From assembly GCF_913773635.1 (NCBI RefSeq), contig NZ_CAJYGQ010000005.1:347692-411691 (forward strand): 64,000 nucleotides of DNA, given 5' to 3'. The DNA is from an uncultured Mucilaginibacter sp. (GTDB lineage Bacteria; Bacteroidota; Bacteroidia; Sphingobacteriales; Sphingobacteriaceae). The notes beneath the pieces were generated by a model, which saw only the letters and a list, made by a program, of their open reading frames with translations, was not told where the DNA came from and did not search any database. The translations under genes and the position numbers were made by a program. Below are positions 49,301-57,705 of the stretch, piece after piece (position 1 is the first letter of the stretch; each line of letters opens with the position of its first letter).

Positions 49301-49746
49301 AACAATTGGGCGGACCAAAAGCACCTGTAAAATGGAATGCTTTACAAGACTGGAGCCTCTCCGCCGATTCAACCATCCGTTATTATTCGGGAACTGCCGT
49401 TTATGCACAAAGCTTTAATTGGAAGGCTACAGCCAAACCGGGCGAAAGTGTATGGCTGAATTTAGGAAAGGTAGACAACCTTGCCGAGGTAAGCGTTAAT
49501 GGCGTGCCTTGCGGCGTGGCCTGGACAGCGCCTTACCGTGTAAATATCACAAAGGCCCTTAAAACGGGCAAGAACGAAATTAAAATAAAAGTAACCAACA
49601 CCTGGGCCAACCGCTTAATGGGCGATCACCGTTTGCCTAAAGAAAAGCAGATAACCTGGACCAACGCGCCTTACCGTTTAGAGGGGAGGCCATTACTACC
49701 GGCAGGCTTGATGGGGCCGGTGGTTTTGGAGAAGGTTGGGAAATAA
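46381..49746 (+). CDS. Alpha-L-rhamnosidase, GH106
   Basis: ATG 46381 is preferred over TTG 46375; the signal peptide ends DKVFAQ. About 1121 residues, the usual GH106 length. The family opening is clear: KSWAIWYWMQASASKAGI, LEAMKNAGLGGAYLMTIKG, GLKMGMHVSDGFALAGGPW. Later blocks include VFHMDSWECGSQNW, CTFTAESVAPTMV and KNIIQSESYTEL, whose acidic residues are candidates for the catalytic pair. A C-terminal GH2-like jelly roll (NLAEVSVNGVPCGVAWTAPY) closes it. The characterised Bacteroides GH106 (BT0986) removes rhamnose from RG-II; this agrees with the GH140 and GH127 genes nearby. Third alpha-rhamnosidase of the window. Confidence 0.92.
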   Translation: MKKNLIRCLTLSIICLSSSIDKVFAQTNGKTTQQPDLGKVFKNPPYAAKSWAIWYWMQASASKAGITADLEAMKNAGLGGAYLMTIKGVSNPPYISPPVEQLSPLWWDMVKFSMQEADRLGLKMGMHVSDGFALAGGPWITPELSMQKVVFSKTMLNGVKQFNDTLQRPESYKGYYKDISVLAYPSPVGAGVSSNTVKPKITTSLPNTDVQFLAEAGNRKTFATTDSCWVQLEFAKPFLCRSLVVHTASPNYQAQRLRIEISDDGKTFRKAGQLLPPRHGWQDAGIDVTHAIAPTTAKYFRFYYNRDGSEPGAEDLDFAKWKQSLKITGIELSSDPRISQYEGKTGEVWRVSKNTTAEQLPAELCINTDKIINLTDKLDASGKLNWKVPAGNWTILRIGHTSTGHTNATGGKGAGLECDKFNPVAVKMQFDHWYGEAWKQIGPELASRVLKVFHMDSWECGSQNWSAGFAQEFKQRRGYDLMPYLPVMAGVPVESAAKSEQVLADVRQTIAELIVDKFYVTLANLAHEKGCTFTAESVAPTMVSDGLLHYNIPDVTMGEFWLNSPTHDKPNDMLDAISGGHIYGKNIIQSESYTELRTMWNEHPGMLKALGDRNLALGINKIDYHVNMHNPWIDRKPGMTLDGIGLFMQRDQTWYKPGRAWVAYVNRCQALLQQGHPVTDVAVFTGEETPRRSLLPDRLIPTLPGLFGAERVVREKERLANKGLPMRTIPIGVNSSANMLGSEDLIDPLRGYKYDSFNLDALMRLAKVVNGRVELPGGASYKVLVIPGATQMLPNGAVRSAAVVNKLNQLIADGATIIYHPETGPALKQSGKGKLIIGPYQQPDLNSIGLERDFIASENGKTADSISWNHRSGNNNEIYFISNQLSAKRKLEVSLRLTNQIPELFNALTGEISEAPGWKIENSRILVPVELEVGGSVFVVLRTPTKSLAGAVKTNPAPQNVQTLSTAWTVTFNQQLGGPKAPVKWNALQDWSLSADSTIRYYSGTAVYAQSFNWKATAKPGESVWLNLGKVDNLAEVSVNGVPCGVAWTAPYRVNITKALKTGKNEIKIKVTNTWANRLMGDHRLPKEKQITWTNAPYRLEGRPLLPAGLMGPVVLEKVGK

Positions 49747-49755
49747 CAGTAACCT

Positions 49756-49842
49756 GTCACGTTACACATGTTTCGGCAACCGACGGATACGCAGGCAGTA
49801 GGCTTAGGATATGAATTGCTGAAACAAATTCAGTATGACATA
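49756..49842. repeat. Palindromic intergenic repeat, family B-like, copy 4
   Basis: Left arm CTGTCACGTTACACATGTTT then CGGCAA; right arm TTGCTGAAACAAATTCAGTA then TGACA. The arms pair imperfectly. It is more diverged than the other family-B copies and lies between the GH106 and GH127 genes. Confidence 0.6.
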
Positions 49843-49913
49843 AGACATTACTTCATACCTCACAATTACGTGCGAATAAACTAAACGTAGAGGCACTATA
49901 CTTTGTGCCTCTT

Positions 49914-51965
49914 ATGAACATGAAAATGATGAAGACGCTGATTAAAATAAAATGCATAACCGCATTGCTGGCTTTGGCCGGTACGCAGGTTATGGCGCAA
50001 AGCAAGGCGCTGGTTAACACTTCGGCAAGCCCGTATGCCAAGCTTGGCAGTGTTGATATGGGCAACGTTACCTGGACCAAAGGCTTTTGGGCCGACCGTT
50101 TCCAGGTGTGCCGCGATACCATGATACCTAACTTGTGGAAGGTTTATACTGATCCTAATGTAAGCCACGCTTTCAAAAACTTTGAGATAGCGGCTAAATT
50201 AGATACTGGATCGCACTCGGGCCCTCCTTTTCATGATGGCGATTTTTATAAGCTATTTGAGGCAGTGGCCAGCATGTATGCCGTAACCAAGGACCCAAAG
50301 CTTGATGCATTGATGGATAAAACCATTGCAGTTATTGCCAAAGCACAAAGGGCCGATGGTTATATCCATACCCCAACCATTATTGCCGAGCGTAACGATC
50401 CGAAAAATGCCAAGGCATTTGCCGACAGGTTGAATTTTGAAACCTACAATTTGGGTCACTTAATGACAGCCGGTTGTGTGCATTACCGCGCTACAGGTAA
50501 AAAAACAATGCTCAACCTGGCTATTAAGGCTACCGACTATTTGTACAACTTCTATAAAAAAGCATCGCCCGAGTTGGCCCGTAACGCCATTTGTCCATCG
50601 CATTACATGGGTGTGGTTGAAATGTACCGTACCACACGCGACCCTAAATATCTGGAGCTGTCTAAAAACCTTATAGATATTCGTGGTTTGATGAAAGATG
50701 GTACCGACGATAACCAGGACCGCATCCCTTTCCGTAAACAGACCAAAGTAATGGGCCATGCCGTACGTGCTAACTACCTTTTTGCCGGTGCCGCCGATGT
50801 TTATGCCGAAACTGGCGATCAATCTATAAAAGATGTGCTCGACTTGATGTGGAACGATGTGGTGACACGCAAAATGTATGTAACGGGTGGTTGCGGTGCG
50901 CTGTATGATGGTGTATCGCCCGATGGAACTTCTTATCAGCCAACTGACGTGCAGAAAGTTCATCAAGCTTACGGCCGCGATTACCAATTACCAAACTTCA
51001 CCGCTCATAATGAAACCTGTGCTAACATTGGCAACGTGCTTTGGAACTGGCGCATGCTGCAAACCACAGGCAAGGCTCAATATGCCGATGTAATGGAGCT
51101 GGCTTTGTACAACAGCGTGCTTTCGGGTATTAGTTTAAACGGTAAGAACTTCTTATACACTAATCCTATGAGCTACTCTGATGATTTGCCGTTTAGCCAG
51201 CGCTGGTCAAAAGATAGAGTACCTTACATCAAGCTATCCAACTGTTGCCCGCCAAACGTAGTACGTACAATTGCCGAGGTGAGCGATTATGCTTACAGCG
51301 TATCAGACAAAGGTTTGTATTTTAACCTGTACGGTGGTAATGCCTTGAACACGAAACTGAAAGATGGTTCGGCTTTAAAGCTTAATGTGGTTACCGAATA
51401 CCCGTGGGATGGCAAAGTAAGCATCACTTTACAGCAAGCACCTAAAAATGCTTATTCAATGTTTTTGCGTATACCGGGCTGGTGTAAAGAGGCCACCTTG
51501 TTGGTGAATGGCAAACCTGTAGAAGCAGCATTAACCAGCGGTGAGTACGCTGAGGTAAACCGCAAATGGAAAACGGGCGATAAAATTGAACTGAATCTGC
51601 CTATGCCGGTTCAACTGTTAGAATCGAACCCGTTGGTTGAGGAAACCCGCAACCAGGTGGCGGTTAAACGTGGTCCGGTGGTATATTGCCTTGAATCGGC
51701 CGATTTGCCTAAGGGACAAAAAGTGTTCAACGTTGCCATACCTGTTAAAAATAATTTGAAGCCTGAGTTGATTAAGATAGAGAGCAGCCCAATCATGAGC
51801 CTTACCGGCCAGGCCGATTTGCTTGGAGAAGCAAGTTGGAAAAATACACTTTACCGCGAGGTGGGTACTGCAAGTTCAAAAGTTAACGTGCGATTAATAC
51901 CTTATTATGCGTGGGGTAATCGTGGCCATGTGGACATGGCTACGTGGTTGCCGGTGGATAGGTAG
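49914..51965 (+). CDS. GH127 family (DUF1680) beta-L-arabinofuranosidase-like enzyme
   Basis: ATG 49914 or 49920; both give a signal peptide ending ALAGTQVMAQ. 683 residues. An (alpha/alpha)6 barrel (RADGYIHTPTIIAERNDPKN; NLGHLMTAGCVHYRATGKK) is followed by beta-sandwiches (MFLRIPGWCKEATLLVNGKP). All four zinc-site residues of the family are visible: E367 and C369 in HNETCANIGN and C444/C445 in SNCCPPN, one of the latter being the cysteine nucleophile. GH127 enzymes hydrolyse beta-L-arabinofuranosides, and one RG-II member acts on aceric acid. It is the last + strand enzyme of this run, followed by a T-rich stretch and a repeat. Confidence 0.93.
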   Translation: MNMKMMKTLIKIKCITALLALAGTQVMAQSKALVNTSASPYAKLGSVDMGNVTWTKGFWADRFQVCRDTMIPNLWKVYTDPNVSHAFKNFEIAAKLDTGSHSGPPFHDGDFYKLFEAVASMYAVTKDPKLDALMDKTIAVIAKAQRADGYIHTPTIIAERNDPKNAKAFADRLNFETYNLGHLMTAGCVHYRATGKKTMLNLAIKATDYLYNFYKKASPELARNAICPSHYMGVVEMYRTTRDPKYLELSKNLIDIRGLMKDGTDDNQDRIPFRKQTKVMGHAVRANYLFAGAADVYAETGDQSIKDVLDLMWNDVVTRKMYVTGGCGALYDGVSPDGTSYQPTDVQKVHQAYGRDYQLPNFTAHNETCANIGNVLWNWRMLQTTGKAQYADVMELALYNSVLSGISLNGKNFLYTNPMSYSDDLPFSQRWSKDRVPYIKLSNCCPPNVVRTIAEVSDYAYSVSDKGLYFNLYGGNALNTKLKDGSALKLNVVTEYPWDGKVSITLQQAPKNAYSMFLRIPGWCKEATLLVNGKPVEAALTSGEYAEVNRKWKTGDKIELNLPMPVQLLESNPLVEETRNQVAVKRGPVVYCLESADLPKGQKVFNVAIPVKNNLKPELIKIESSPIMSLTGQADLLGEASWKNTLYREVGTASSKVNVRLIPYYAWGNRGHVDMATWLPVDR

Positions 51966-51987
51966 GTCTTTTTTTAATTATGATTGG

Positions 51988-52058
51988 TGTCATTTCGACG
52001 TTAGTAGAAATCTTAGACGCATAGCTCGGATGGGATTTCTCCTAACGTGGGAATGACA
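51988..52058. repeat. Palindromic intergenic repeat, family B, copy 5
   Basis: TGTCATTTCGACGTTAGTAG with AAATCTT on the left, GGGATTTCTCCTAACGTGGG with AATGACA on the right; imperfect inverted repeat of about 71 bp. Confidence 0.85.
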
Positions 52059-52444
52059 TTTTTATTCGTAAAATATTCATTAGCCTGTCGCTTCCCGCTC
52101 ATTCGCCGCGGAGGCTGTTACTTTGTCATAGCCACAAAGTAACCAAAAGGCCTATTCATCGCAATCCCTGCCATCCCTCAGGCAGCTCCCGGCCGGGTGC
52201 GCTGAATGCCCAACGCTCTTCAAAGCAAAACAGCAAAGTTGCGCCTCAGCTTTACTGTTTGCTTTTTCTTGGATATCTTTTTCTCTCACTTACACTTTGG
52301 GAGTTTGTCACCTTCTGGCTTCGGGATGAAAGCGGGGCAGCACTGATGGACTGTCCGGTGACATTTTTAGTTAAACAGGATTCGGTTGTGGTAACGCTTT
52401 AGTAACAAACTATGCAAAAGCACTACCCTAACGATATTTTTTTT

Positions 52445-52608
52445 GCGGCATCAGTGTTTTGCGGGTAGCACAAGCCCTAGTTAAAGCACAGCAGTGATAT
52501 AGCAAATAAACGTAGCCGCAACCTTTTCTTTGGGTTACTTTTCTTTTAGCAAAAGAAAAGTAACATCCACTGGCTTACGGCAAGTACATCCCTGTGCTAA
52601 CAAGGCAC
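52445..52608. repeat. Intergenic repeat, family C, copy 2
   Basis: Shares GCGGCATCAG, CGTAGCCGCAA, ACATCCAC and CTAACAAGGCAC with 34798-34965. It carries a perfect 14-bp-arm hairpin (arms 52534-52547 and 52551-52564, 3-nt loop). Confidence 0.75.
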
Positions 52609-52681
52609 TGGCTGAAGTAGAAGCACAAAGCTTTTTCTACACAGAAATTGCTTCGTTCCTCGCAATGACGGGGTTAGTTAA

Positions 52682-54994
52682 TCACTTCAACATATTCACC
52701 ACATCACCCTTTCTACTCTCCGGCCACACCTTTAAATCAACTAATTTACCGGCTTTAACCGTAGCCTCAACTGTGGTTTCATAAGGTGCATGCAGTTTAA
52801 AATGCACGTCCCAGGTTTTGGGCCATGCAGGGAAGAGCATGATTTTTTTGCCGTCGGTTTGCAGGAGCATTTCCTGTACGCCAATCATGCCCGAGCTGCC
52901 CCAGTTATGGTCGGGTGTCCAGTCGTAACCAGGACCCCAAAAGGCAGGGAAACGGCGGCCGGAATTTTTCAGTTTGAAGATACTAAGCTTGGCGGCTTCA
53001 TCGGTTAAGCCCAGGCGGGCAGCAAAAATATTATCCTGTTTCCAGCCCACACCGCTACGGAATTTTACAGCAAGGGTGTCGTACTTCCAAGTGTTAAGGG
53101 CTACGTCAATATCAGGTTTGCCAACGCCATAAATCCCCCAAGGAAAAACAGGGTATAGCTGCATGCTTTCAGTATTGTTTACCCGTTCCCAGTTTTGTGC
53201 AGGGGCAATGGTTTTATGGCCGTTTGTTTCACGAAAACTCATAGGAGGGATGCGGCTAAGCATCAGGTTCCAGTTCTTTTTTTGCTCGTCGGTTAAGTAA
53301 CCGGCGGGAAGCTCCAGCAGGCGTTTAAGCACCGTTTGCAGGGCGGCAATAGTTGAGCTGGAGTTGTAGGCCATTTTAAACGTTTCGCCTGCCGAACCGG
53401 GATAAAGCACCAGTTTCCCATTTCCATCAAAGGCTTTGCTTCCACGGTTGCGAGCTAAGTATTGGTAGTGCTCATTAAAGAAAGTAAGGCAGCTTTCAAT
53501 AAAGGGGATATACTGTTTAACGTCTTTGCCGGTGTAACGCTCGGTTTCGAGCATCATATAGCAAAACTCAAGCACCGTGTCCCACTCATACTCCAGCCAG
53601 GCGTTGTACTCCATGCCTTTGTCGTAACCGGCAGGGCGTTTCCAGCCGTATTCGGTAACATTGGGCAGTCCAAAATTCTCCAGTTGTTCAGTGAAGCTTG
53701 CACCTGCGTGGTTCCAGTAGGTTTTGCTGCGTAGTTCGGCGTTTTTGAGAGTGCGCAGGTAGAAATCAAACTGCGGTTTCATCAGCTCAAAGTCGCCATT
53801 TTTGAGCATAGGGTAGTATACCAGCCGCTGGTTTTGCGCGGTCATTAAACCGCCTCCCCAAAGGCGAAAATCGGGGGTGAATTTAGATGCACTATCAGTA
53901 AACTGAGGATCATAAGTAAACAGGCCACCATTAAATTTAGTAGGGTATTGCCCGTAAGCATTGCATCCCAGCATATAACGAAATAACTGGTAATTGCGCC
54001 CAACCTGCCAGGCTTGGCTTTGAACCGAATCAGTATTGATGTATATAAAGCTGCGATTCCAGTACTGTTTCCACCAGCTTTGGGTATTTAATTCGGCTTT
54101 CTTGGCCAATTGGGCTTCTTTGATTACTTGGTGTAACCCGGCCTGCCATTGACCAAAAGCGGGCACTTGTGACGTATGCAGGTACAGCTCAATGTTTTGT
54201 TTTTTGGAGGCTGATTTACTTTGCAGTTTCCAACCTCTAAAAGCTGTACCATACAGCGTTCCTGTATACGTTCCGGCATCAACCATGCCCTTACCCTGCA
54301 TGCTGCCGCCAAAGGTAAGGTGCTTCAAGGGGTTAAACATTTGCGCTTTTACGCCATCCATACCCTCATGAGCTACCGTTGCATCAAAAACGGTGGTGTC
54401 TGCATTGCGATGATAAAAAACAATACTATTGCCGCTTGCAGTAACCTTGTCCTTACGGGTACGAATGTCGGGGCGGTTTGCCCATTTCCACGATCCTTGA
54501 TTGTTTTCGCGGCCTTTGGTGTAACGGTCTTCTGTGCGCCAGCTTTCATACGCGGCTTCTGTCTTTATGGCTTGATTGCTGCTTACATCCACATGTATCA
54601 CCGGCCTATGCACATCCACCCAAACCTTAATGTTTGCTTTCAATTTACCGTTGCTGCCCTCAATATTAACCGCGCCGGTTTGTAGGGAAAGTTCCTGCTT
54701 GAAATTTTTGCCCTCAAATGGATTAGGATACAATTTTACCCGCACCCGGCCAAGTTTTAAAAAGGTGTTATTTTCATCAAATGTGCCGCTTTTAGATAAA
54801 TAAAAGAACATTGCACCTTTTTCTACCCAAACATTTAAGCCAATATCGCCGCCACCGCAGGGCATGCTCTCACCTGAGTTTTGGCTTTGGCTTGTCCAAA
54901 CAATATTATTTTGCTTTAGCTCATTAGTTTGAGCCAAGGCAGTGCCGGCTACAAATGAAATAACAAGGCAGGCAATCGAAAGCAGATACCTCAT
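52682..54994 (-). CDS. DUF5703-type, GH95-like (alpha/alpha)6 glycosidase, exported
   Basis: 770 residues on the minus strand, signal peptide MRYLLSIACLVISFVAGTALAQ. The N-terminal beta-domain reads NNIVWTSQSQNSGESMPCGGGDIGLNVWV and 'FFYLSKSGTFDENNTFLKLG', the DUF5703 pattern, related to the GH95 N-domain. The middle is an all-helical barrel (WNRSFIYINTDSVQSQAWQVGR; RLVYYPMLKNGDFELMKPQF; WNHAGASFTEQLENFG), and the end is a small sandwich (MLFPAWPKTWDVHFKLHAPY). GH95 members are alpha-L-fucosidases or alpha-L-galactosidases; RG-II has L-galactose and 2-O-methyl-fucose, so either may be its substrate. Last gene of the minus-strand operon, 4 bp after the esterase. Confidence 0.72.
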   Translation of the reverse strand: MRYLLSIACLVISFVAGTALAQTNELKQNNIVWTSQSQNSGESMPCGGGDIGLNVWVEKGAMFFYLSKSGTFDENNTFLKLGRVRVKLYPNPFEGKNFKQELSLQTGAVNIEGSNGKLKANIKVWVDVHRPVIHVDVSSNQAIKTEAAYESWRTEDRYTKGRENNQGSWKWANRPDIRTRKDKVTASGNSIVFYHRNADTTVFDATVAHEGMDGVKAQMFNPLKHLTFGGSMQGKGMVDAGTYTGTLYGTAFRGWKLQSKSASKKQNIELYLHTSQVPAFGQWQAGLHQVIKEAQLAKKAELNTQSWWKQYWNRSFIYINTDSVQSQAWQVGRNYQLFRYMLGCNAYGQYPTKFNGGLFTYDPQFTDSASKFTPDFRLWGGGLMTAQNQRLVYYPMLKNGDFELMKPQFDFYLRTLKNAELRSKTYWNHAGASFTEQLENFGLPNVTEYGWKRPAGYDKGMEYNAWLEYEWDTVLEFCYMMLETERYTGKDVKQYIPFIESCLTFFNEHYQYLARNRGSKAFDGNGKLVLYPGSAGETFKMAYNSSSTIAALQTVLKRLLELPAGYLTDEQKKNWNLMLSRIPPMSFRETNGHKTIAPAQNWERVNNTESMQLYPVFPWGIYGVGKPDIDVALNTWKYDTLAVKFRSGVGWKQDNIFAARLGLTDEAAKLSIFKLKNSGRRFPAFWGPGYDWTPDHNWGSSGMIGVQEMLLQTDGKKIMLFPAWPKTWDVHFKLHAPYETTVEATVKAGKLVDLKVWPESRKGDVVNMLK

Positions 54995-54998
54995 TCTG

Positions 54999-56423
54999 TT
55001 ACCAATTATCTGTTCTGAATGATGATACCGGCAAGCCGTCTGTTCCGTAAAGTTCGCCTACAATAAAATCGCGGAAAGCGTAGCGTACGGCAACAGGTTG
55101 TTTAACCTGGGACGATGATACGTTTACTGAGCTGCCACTGATCACCGCTTTGGCAGGATAAAACTTTTGGTCTTTACCTGCAATTTCAAATTGGGTTAAA
55201 GGTTTGCTGTATGAGGTTAAGCCGTTGGCAACGTTAGTAAATTTGATGGTTGCCAAAGTGTCTTTAACGGTTATTGATTCATATTCGGGGCTGGCAAAAC
55301 CAAAGCCTTTAATATCATAAACTTTACCTAAAGCAAGATAAGCCAGCCGGGTACCGCCCGGTTCTTTGCGCGCAGGGTGAATGCTGGGTTGTTCGCCAAT
55401 ATCCATTAGCACGGCCATGCCGCTGTTAGGAATGGTTTTTAATGACTTACGTTGCGCATCGCGTAAGTAAGCCGAATTGTATTTGCCGCCTTTGTTATAT
55501 GGTGGCAGTTGGGCGTAGTCATACGGTGCTATCTGTGCATATAAAAACGGAAAATCACCTTGCGCCCAAAGTTGGCGCCAGCGTTTTACTAATGCAGGAA
55601 ACAACAGTTCGTAATTATCCGGGCGTTCGTAGTTTGATTCACCCTGGTAGTAAATGGCCCCTTTGATGCCGTAACCTAAAATCGGATGCAGCATACCATT
55701 GTATAAGGTAGTAGGGGTACGGCTTACCTGTTTAATGGTATCGCCCTTTGCCGGAATTTTTACTTCGGGGAAAGCCTTCAATACATCCGGGTCTACCCAT
55801 GCTTCGGCATATGAGCCGCTATAACTGCAGTTAATTAAACCAACCGGCACGTTGAGCATCTCGTTCAGCAATCGGCCAAAATAATAGCCGGTAGCGCTAA
55901 AGTTGCTCACAAACTCCGGACTTGCAACCCGCCACTCCGACGGCTTGCTGTTTTCCTGAACCTCGGTTACCGATGAACGTGGAACGGTATATAAACGAAT
56001 GTTGTTATTTTTTGATTTGAGGATAGCTTCATTCGATCCCATGATGGGCTGGCCTTTAAACCCCTTCATCGGCATCTCCATATTTGATTGGCCGCCACAT
56101 AGCCACACTTCGCCAATTAACACGTTATCAAGTTTGTTAATTTGCCCGTCGTTTATGGTTACGGTATAAGGACCGCCAAAAGATGGGGTGGCCACCTTTA
56201 TTTTCCACTTGCCGGCATTATCGGTAACGGTTTTATAAGTTTTATTGTTCCATGAGGTGGTTACGCTTACAGGCTTGCCGGGTTTATCCCATCCCCAAAT
56301 GGGTACGTCCATTTGTTGTTGCAGCACCATGTTGCTGGTAAAAATAGAGGCAAGTTTAACTTGCCCATAAGCCGCAACACTTAGCGCAATAAATATAATT
56401 GTCGCGAATACACTTCTTCTCAT
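54999..56423 (-). CDS. SGNH-type sialate O-acetylesterase family carbohydrate esterase, second copy
   Basis: 474 residues, signal peptide MRRSVFATIIFIALSVAAYGQ. An N-terminal Ig-like insertion (LASIFTSNMVLQQQMDVPIWGW) precedes GEVWLCGGQSNMEM with the nucleophile Ser, YYQGESNYER (block III-like) and a C-terminal HP motif in PSIHPARKEPGG, preceded by the Asp of LMDIGEQ. It probably deacetylates a glycan side chain before the DUF5703 glycosidase acts. It follows the regulator gene by about 20 bp, so all three minus-strand genes form one operon under the GntR protein. It is only distantly similar to the copy at 25841. Confidence 0.85.
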   Translation of the reverse strand: MRRSVFATIIFIALSVAAYGQVKLASIFTSNMVLQQQMDVPIWGWDKPGKPVSVTTSWNNKTYKTVTDNAGKWKIKVATPSFGGPYTVTINDGQINKLDNVLIGEVWLCGGQSNMEMPMKGFKGQPIMGSNEAILKSKNNNIRLYTVPRSSVTEVQENSKPSEWRVASPEFVSNFSATGYYFGRLLNEMLNVPVGLINCSYSGSYAEAWVDPDVLKAFPEVKIPAKGDTIKQVSRTPTTLYNGMLHPILGYGIKGAIYYQGESNYERPDNYELLFPALVKRWRQLWAQGDFPFLYAQIAPYDYAQLPPYNKGGKYNSAYLRDAQRKSLKTIPNSGMAVLMDIGEQPSIHPARKEPGGTRLAYLALGKVYDIKGFGFASPEYESITVKDTLATIKFTNVANGLTSYSKPLTQFEIAGKDQKFYPAKAVISGSSVNVSSSQVKQPVAVRYAFRDFIVGELYGTDGLPVSSFRTDNW

Positions 56424-56442
56424 ATCCCCAAAAATAGAGGAT

Positions 56443-57477
56443 TTATAATGAAGGGCGTAATGTTAAATAAAAAGGATTTTCGATATGCTCGCGGCGGTTG
56501 TTAATAATCATCTGCGCCACGCTTTCGCCCATTTTCTGAAAATCGGTACTAATGGTAGTTAGTCCGTTCAGAATAATCTTTTTTACCGGTGTTTCATTGT
56601 ACGATATAATGCCTACATCCTGCCCAATTTTAAACTGAGTTTGTAATAGTCTTTCAATCAAAACCACCACATCGTTCTCCATTAAGGTGATGTAGCATTC
56701 ACCTGCGTTAATGGGCTCGTTTTGTATGTTTTTAACTACTTTATAATTGAAGGCATATTGCGTGCAAAAGTTATAAAAGCCCTTAAGTATTTCAGTTGAG
56801 TGATAGGTATGCTCAGGGAAGGTGATTTTAATTGTATGATACTTGCTTAGGGGTTTTAAAGCTTGTTCGAGGGCGTTAAAAATATCCTTTTCAAAGTTTT
56901 CATAAACTGCAGCATATTGCCCGTTTACTCCTTTAACCATTTTGTCGAGCAATATAAGCCTGTCTTTTGGAATTTTATTGATTACCTCCTGTAAGCCTTC
57001 ATCACCGCCATCTAAAAAATGACTGATTATTACAAAGTGTGTGTAGTCGTTATTAGCGTTTTCAATGAGCTTTTTAAAAAGTAGAAAATTGTTATCGTAA
57101 ATATAAAAATCTATAGCCGCCTGTTGCTCAAGCCCGGCTATAATAGCATCGTATATAATTTTTTTATGAGTGCTAAGCTTGTTAAAAAGCAAAAATACTT
57201 TAAAACGCTGTACTGTTTCAACGCTTTTGATATAGTAGCCTTTACCCGGCACAGACCCCAATATGCCAATTGATTTAAGGTGCTTGTATGCTTTCTCTGC
57301 AGTATCGCGCGATATTTCGAAATTGTAGTTAAGCTCGTTGATGGATGGCAGCGTATCGTTTTTACTTAAACGTCCGTCTCGTACGGCTTTGGCTATGGAG
57401 TTAGCCAGTTGCAGGTACTTAGGCGTTGAAGAATAATAATCAATTTCAATGTATTCTAAAAACGAAATTGGTTTCAT
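56443..57477 (-). CDS. GntR-family transcriptional regulator with LacI-like sugar-binding domain
   Basis: Start chosen at 57477 (MKPISFLEYIEIDYYSSTPK); an upstream in-frame ATG at 57507 adds ten unlikely residues. Residues about 10-80 are a winged helix of the GntR type: PKYLQLANSIAKAVRDGRLS, LPSINELNYNFEISRDTAEK, AYKHLKSIGILGSVPGKGYY. The rest is a periplasmic-binding-protein fold of the LacI/RbsB type (VFLLFNKLSTHKKIIYDAII; DVGIISYNETPVKKIILNGL). This architecture senses a sugar and binds DNA as a dimer. Divergent from rhaT and encoded with two glycan enzymes, it is the probable local rhamnose-responsive regulator. Two matching operator candidates lie in the divergent promoter. Confidence 0.88.
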   Translation of the reverse strand: MKPISFLEYIEIDYYSSTPKYLQLANSIAKAVRDGRLSKNDTLPSINELNYNFEISRDTAEKAYKHLKSIGILGSVPGKGYYIKSVETVQRFKVFLLFNKLSTHKKIIYDAIIAGLEQQAAIDFYIYDNNFLLFKKLIENANNDYTHFVIISHFLDGGDEGLQEVINKIPKDRLILLDKMVKGVNGQYAAVYENFEKDIFNALEQALKPLSKYHTIKITFPEHTYHSTEILKGFYNFCTQYAFNYKVVKNIQNEPINAGECYITLMENDVVVLIERLLQTQFKIGQDVGIISYNETPVKKIILNGLTTISTDFQKMGESVAQMIINNRREHIENPFYLTLRPSL

Positions 57478-57520
57478 GTACAAACTATTGCTACGAGTAG
57501 TTAACAAGGCATTGGCGGCC

Positions 57521-57537
57521 TTATAACAGGTTTATAA
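57521..57537. promoter_or_regulatory. Candidate GntR operator 1
   Basis: TTATAACAGGTTTATAA: arms TTATAA / TTATAA around CAGGT. It lies 44 bp upstream of the GntR start, suiting autoregulation. It shares the AACAGGTT core with site 2. Confidence 0.5.
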
Positions 57538-57687
57538 AATTTAAGTTTGAGCAGGTTTGGTGTGTTGTAAGCGCGGTTTAATAATGAGTACTAAAGCAGC
57601 CACAACAGCTTTGCCCACAAGGTAATCACATTTGCCGATATTGACATTTTTATTGTATAAAATTGTCTAATTAATACTTGGTTTAGG

Positions 57688-57705
57688 TTATTAACAGGTT
57701 AATAA
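57688..57705. promoter_or_regulatory. Candidate GntR operator 2
   Basis: TTATTAACAGGTTAATAA: perfect 8-bp arms TTATTAAC / GTTAATAA around AG. It lies about 135 bp upstream of rhaT. It shares AACAGGTT and flanking AT positions with site 1. Confidence 0.55.

Larger units (their letters stand above)
51966..52681. other. 716-bp repeat-rich intergenic region between convergent genes
   Basis: No gene is recognisable. It contains a family-B palindrome (51988-52058), a hairpin with 10-bp arms GTTACTTTGT / ACAAAGTAAC (52117-52143), and a family-C repeat (52445-52608) with a 14-bp perfect hairpin at 52534-52564. Near the end is another common fragment, GAAATTGCTTCGTTCCTCGC then AATGACG (52645-52671). 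It separates the ends of the GH127 gene and the opposing DUF5703 gene and probably works as a two-way stop for transcription. Confidence 0.7.

Noticed and set aside
52530..52784. 84-codon plus-strand frame at the edge of the repeat region
   Set aside because: Its first half is a family-C repeat and its second half is antisense to the DUF5703 gene; no protein family fits.
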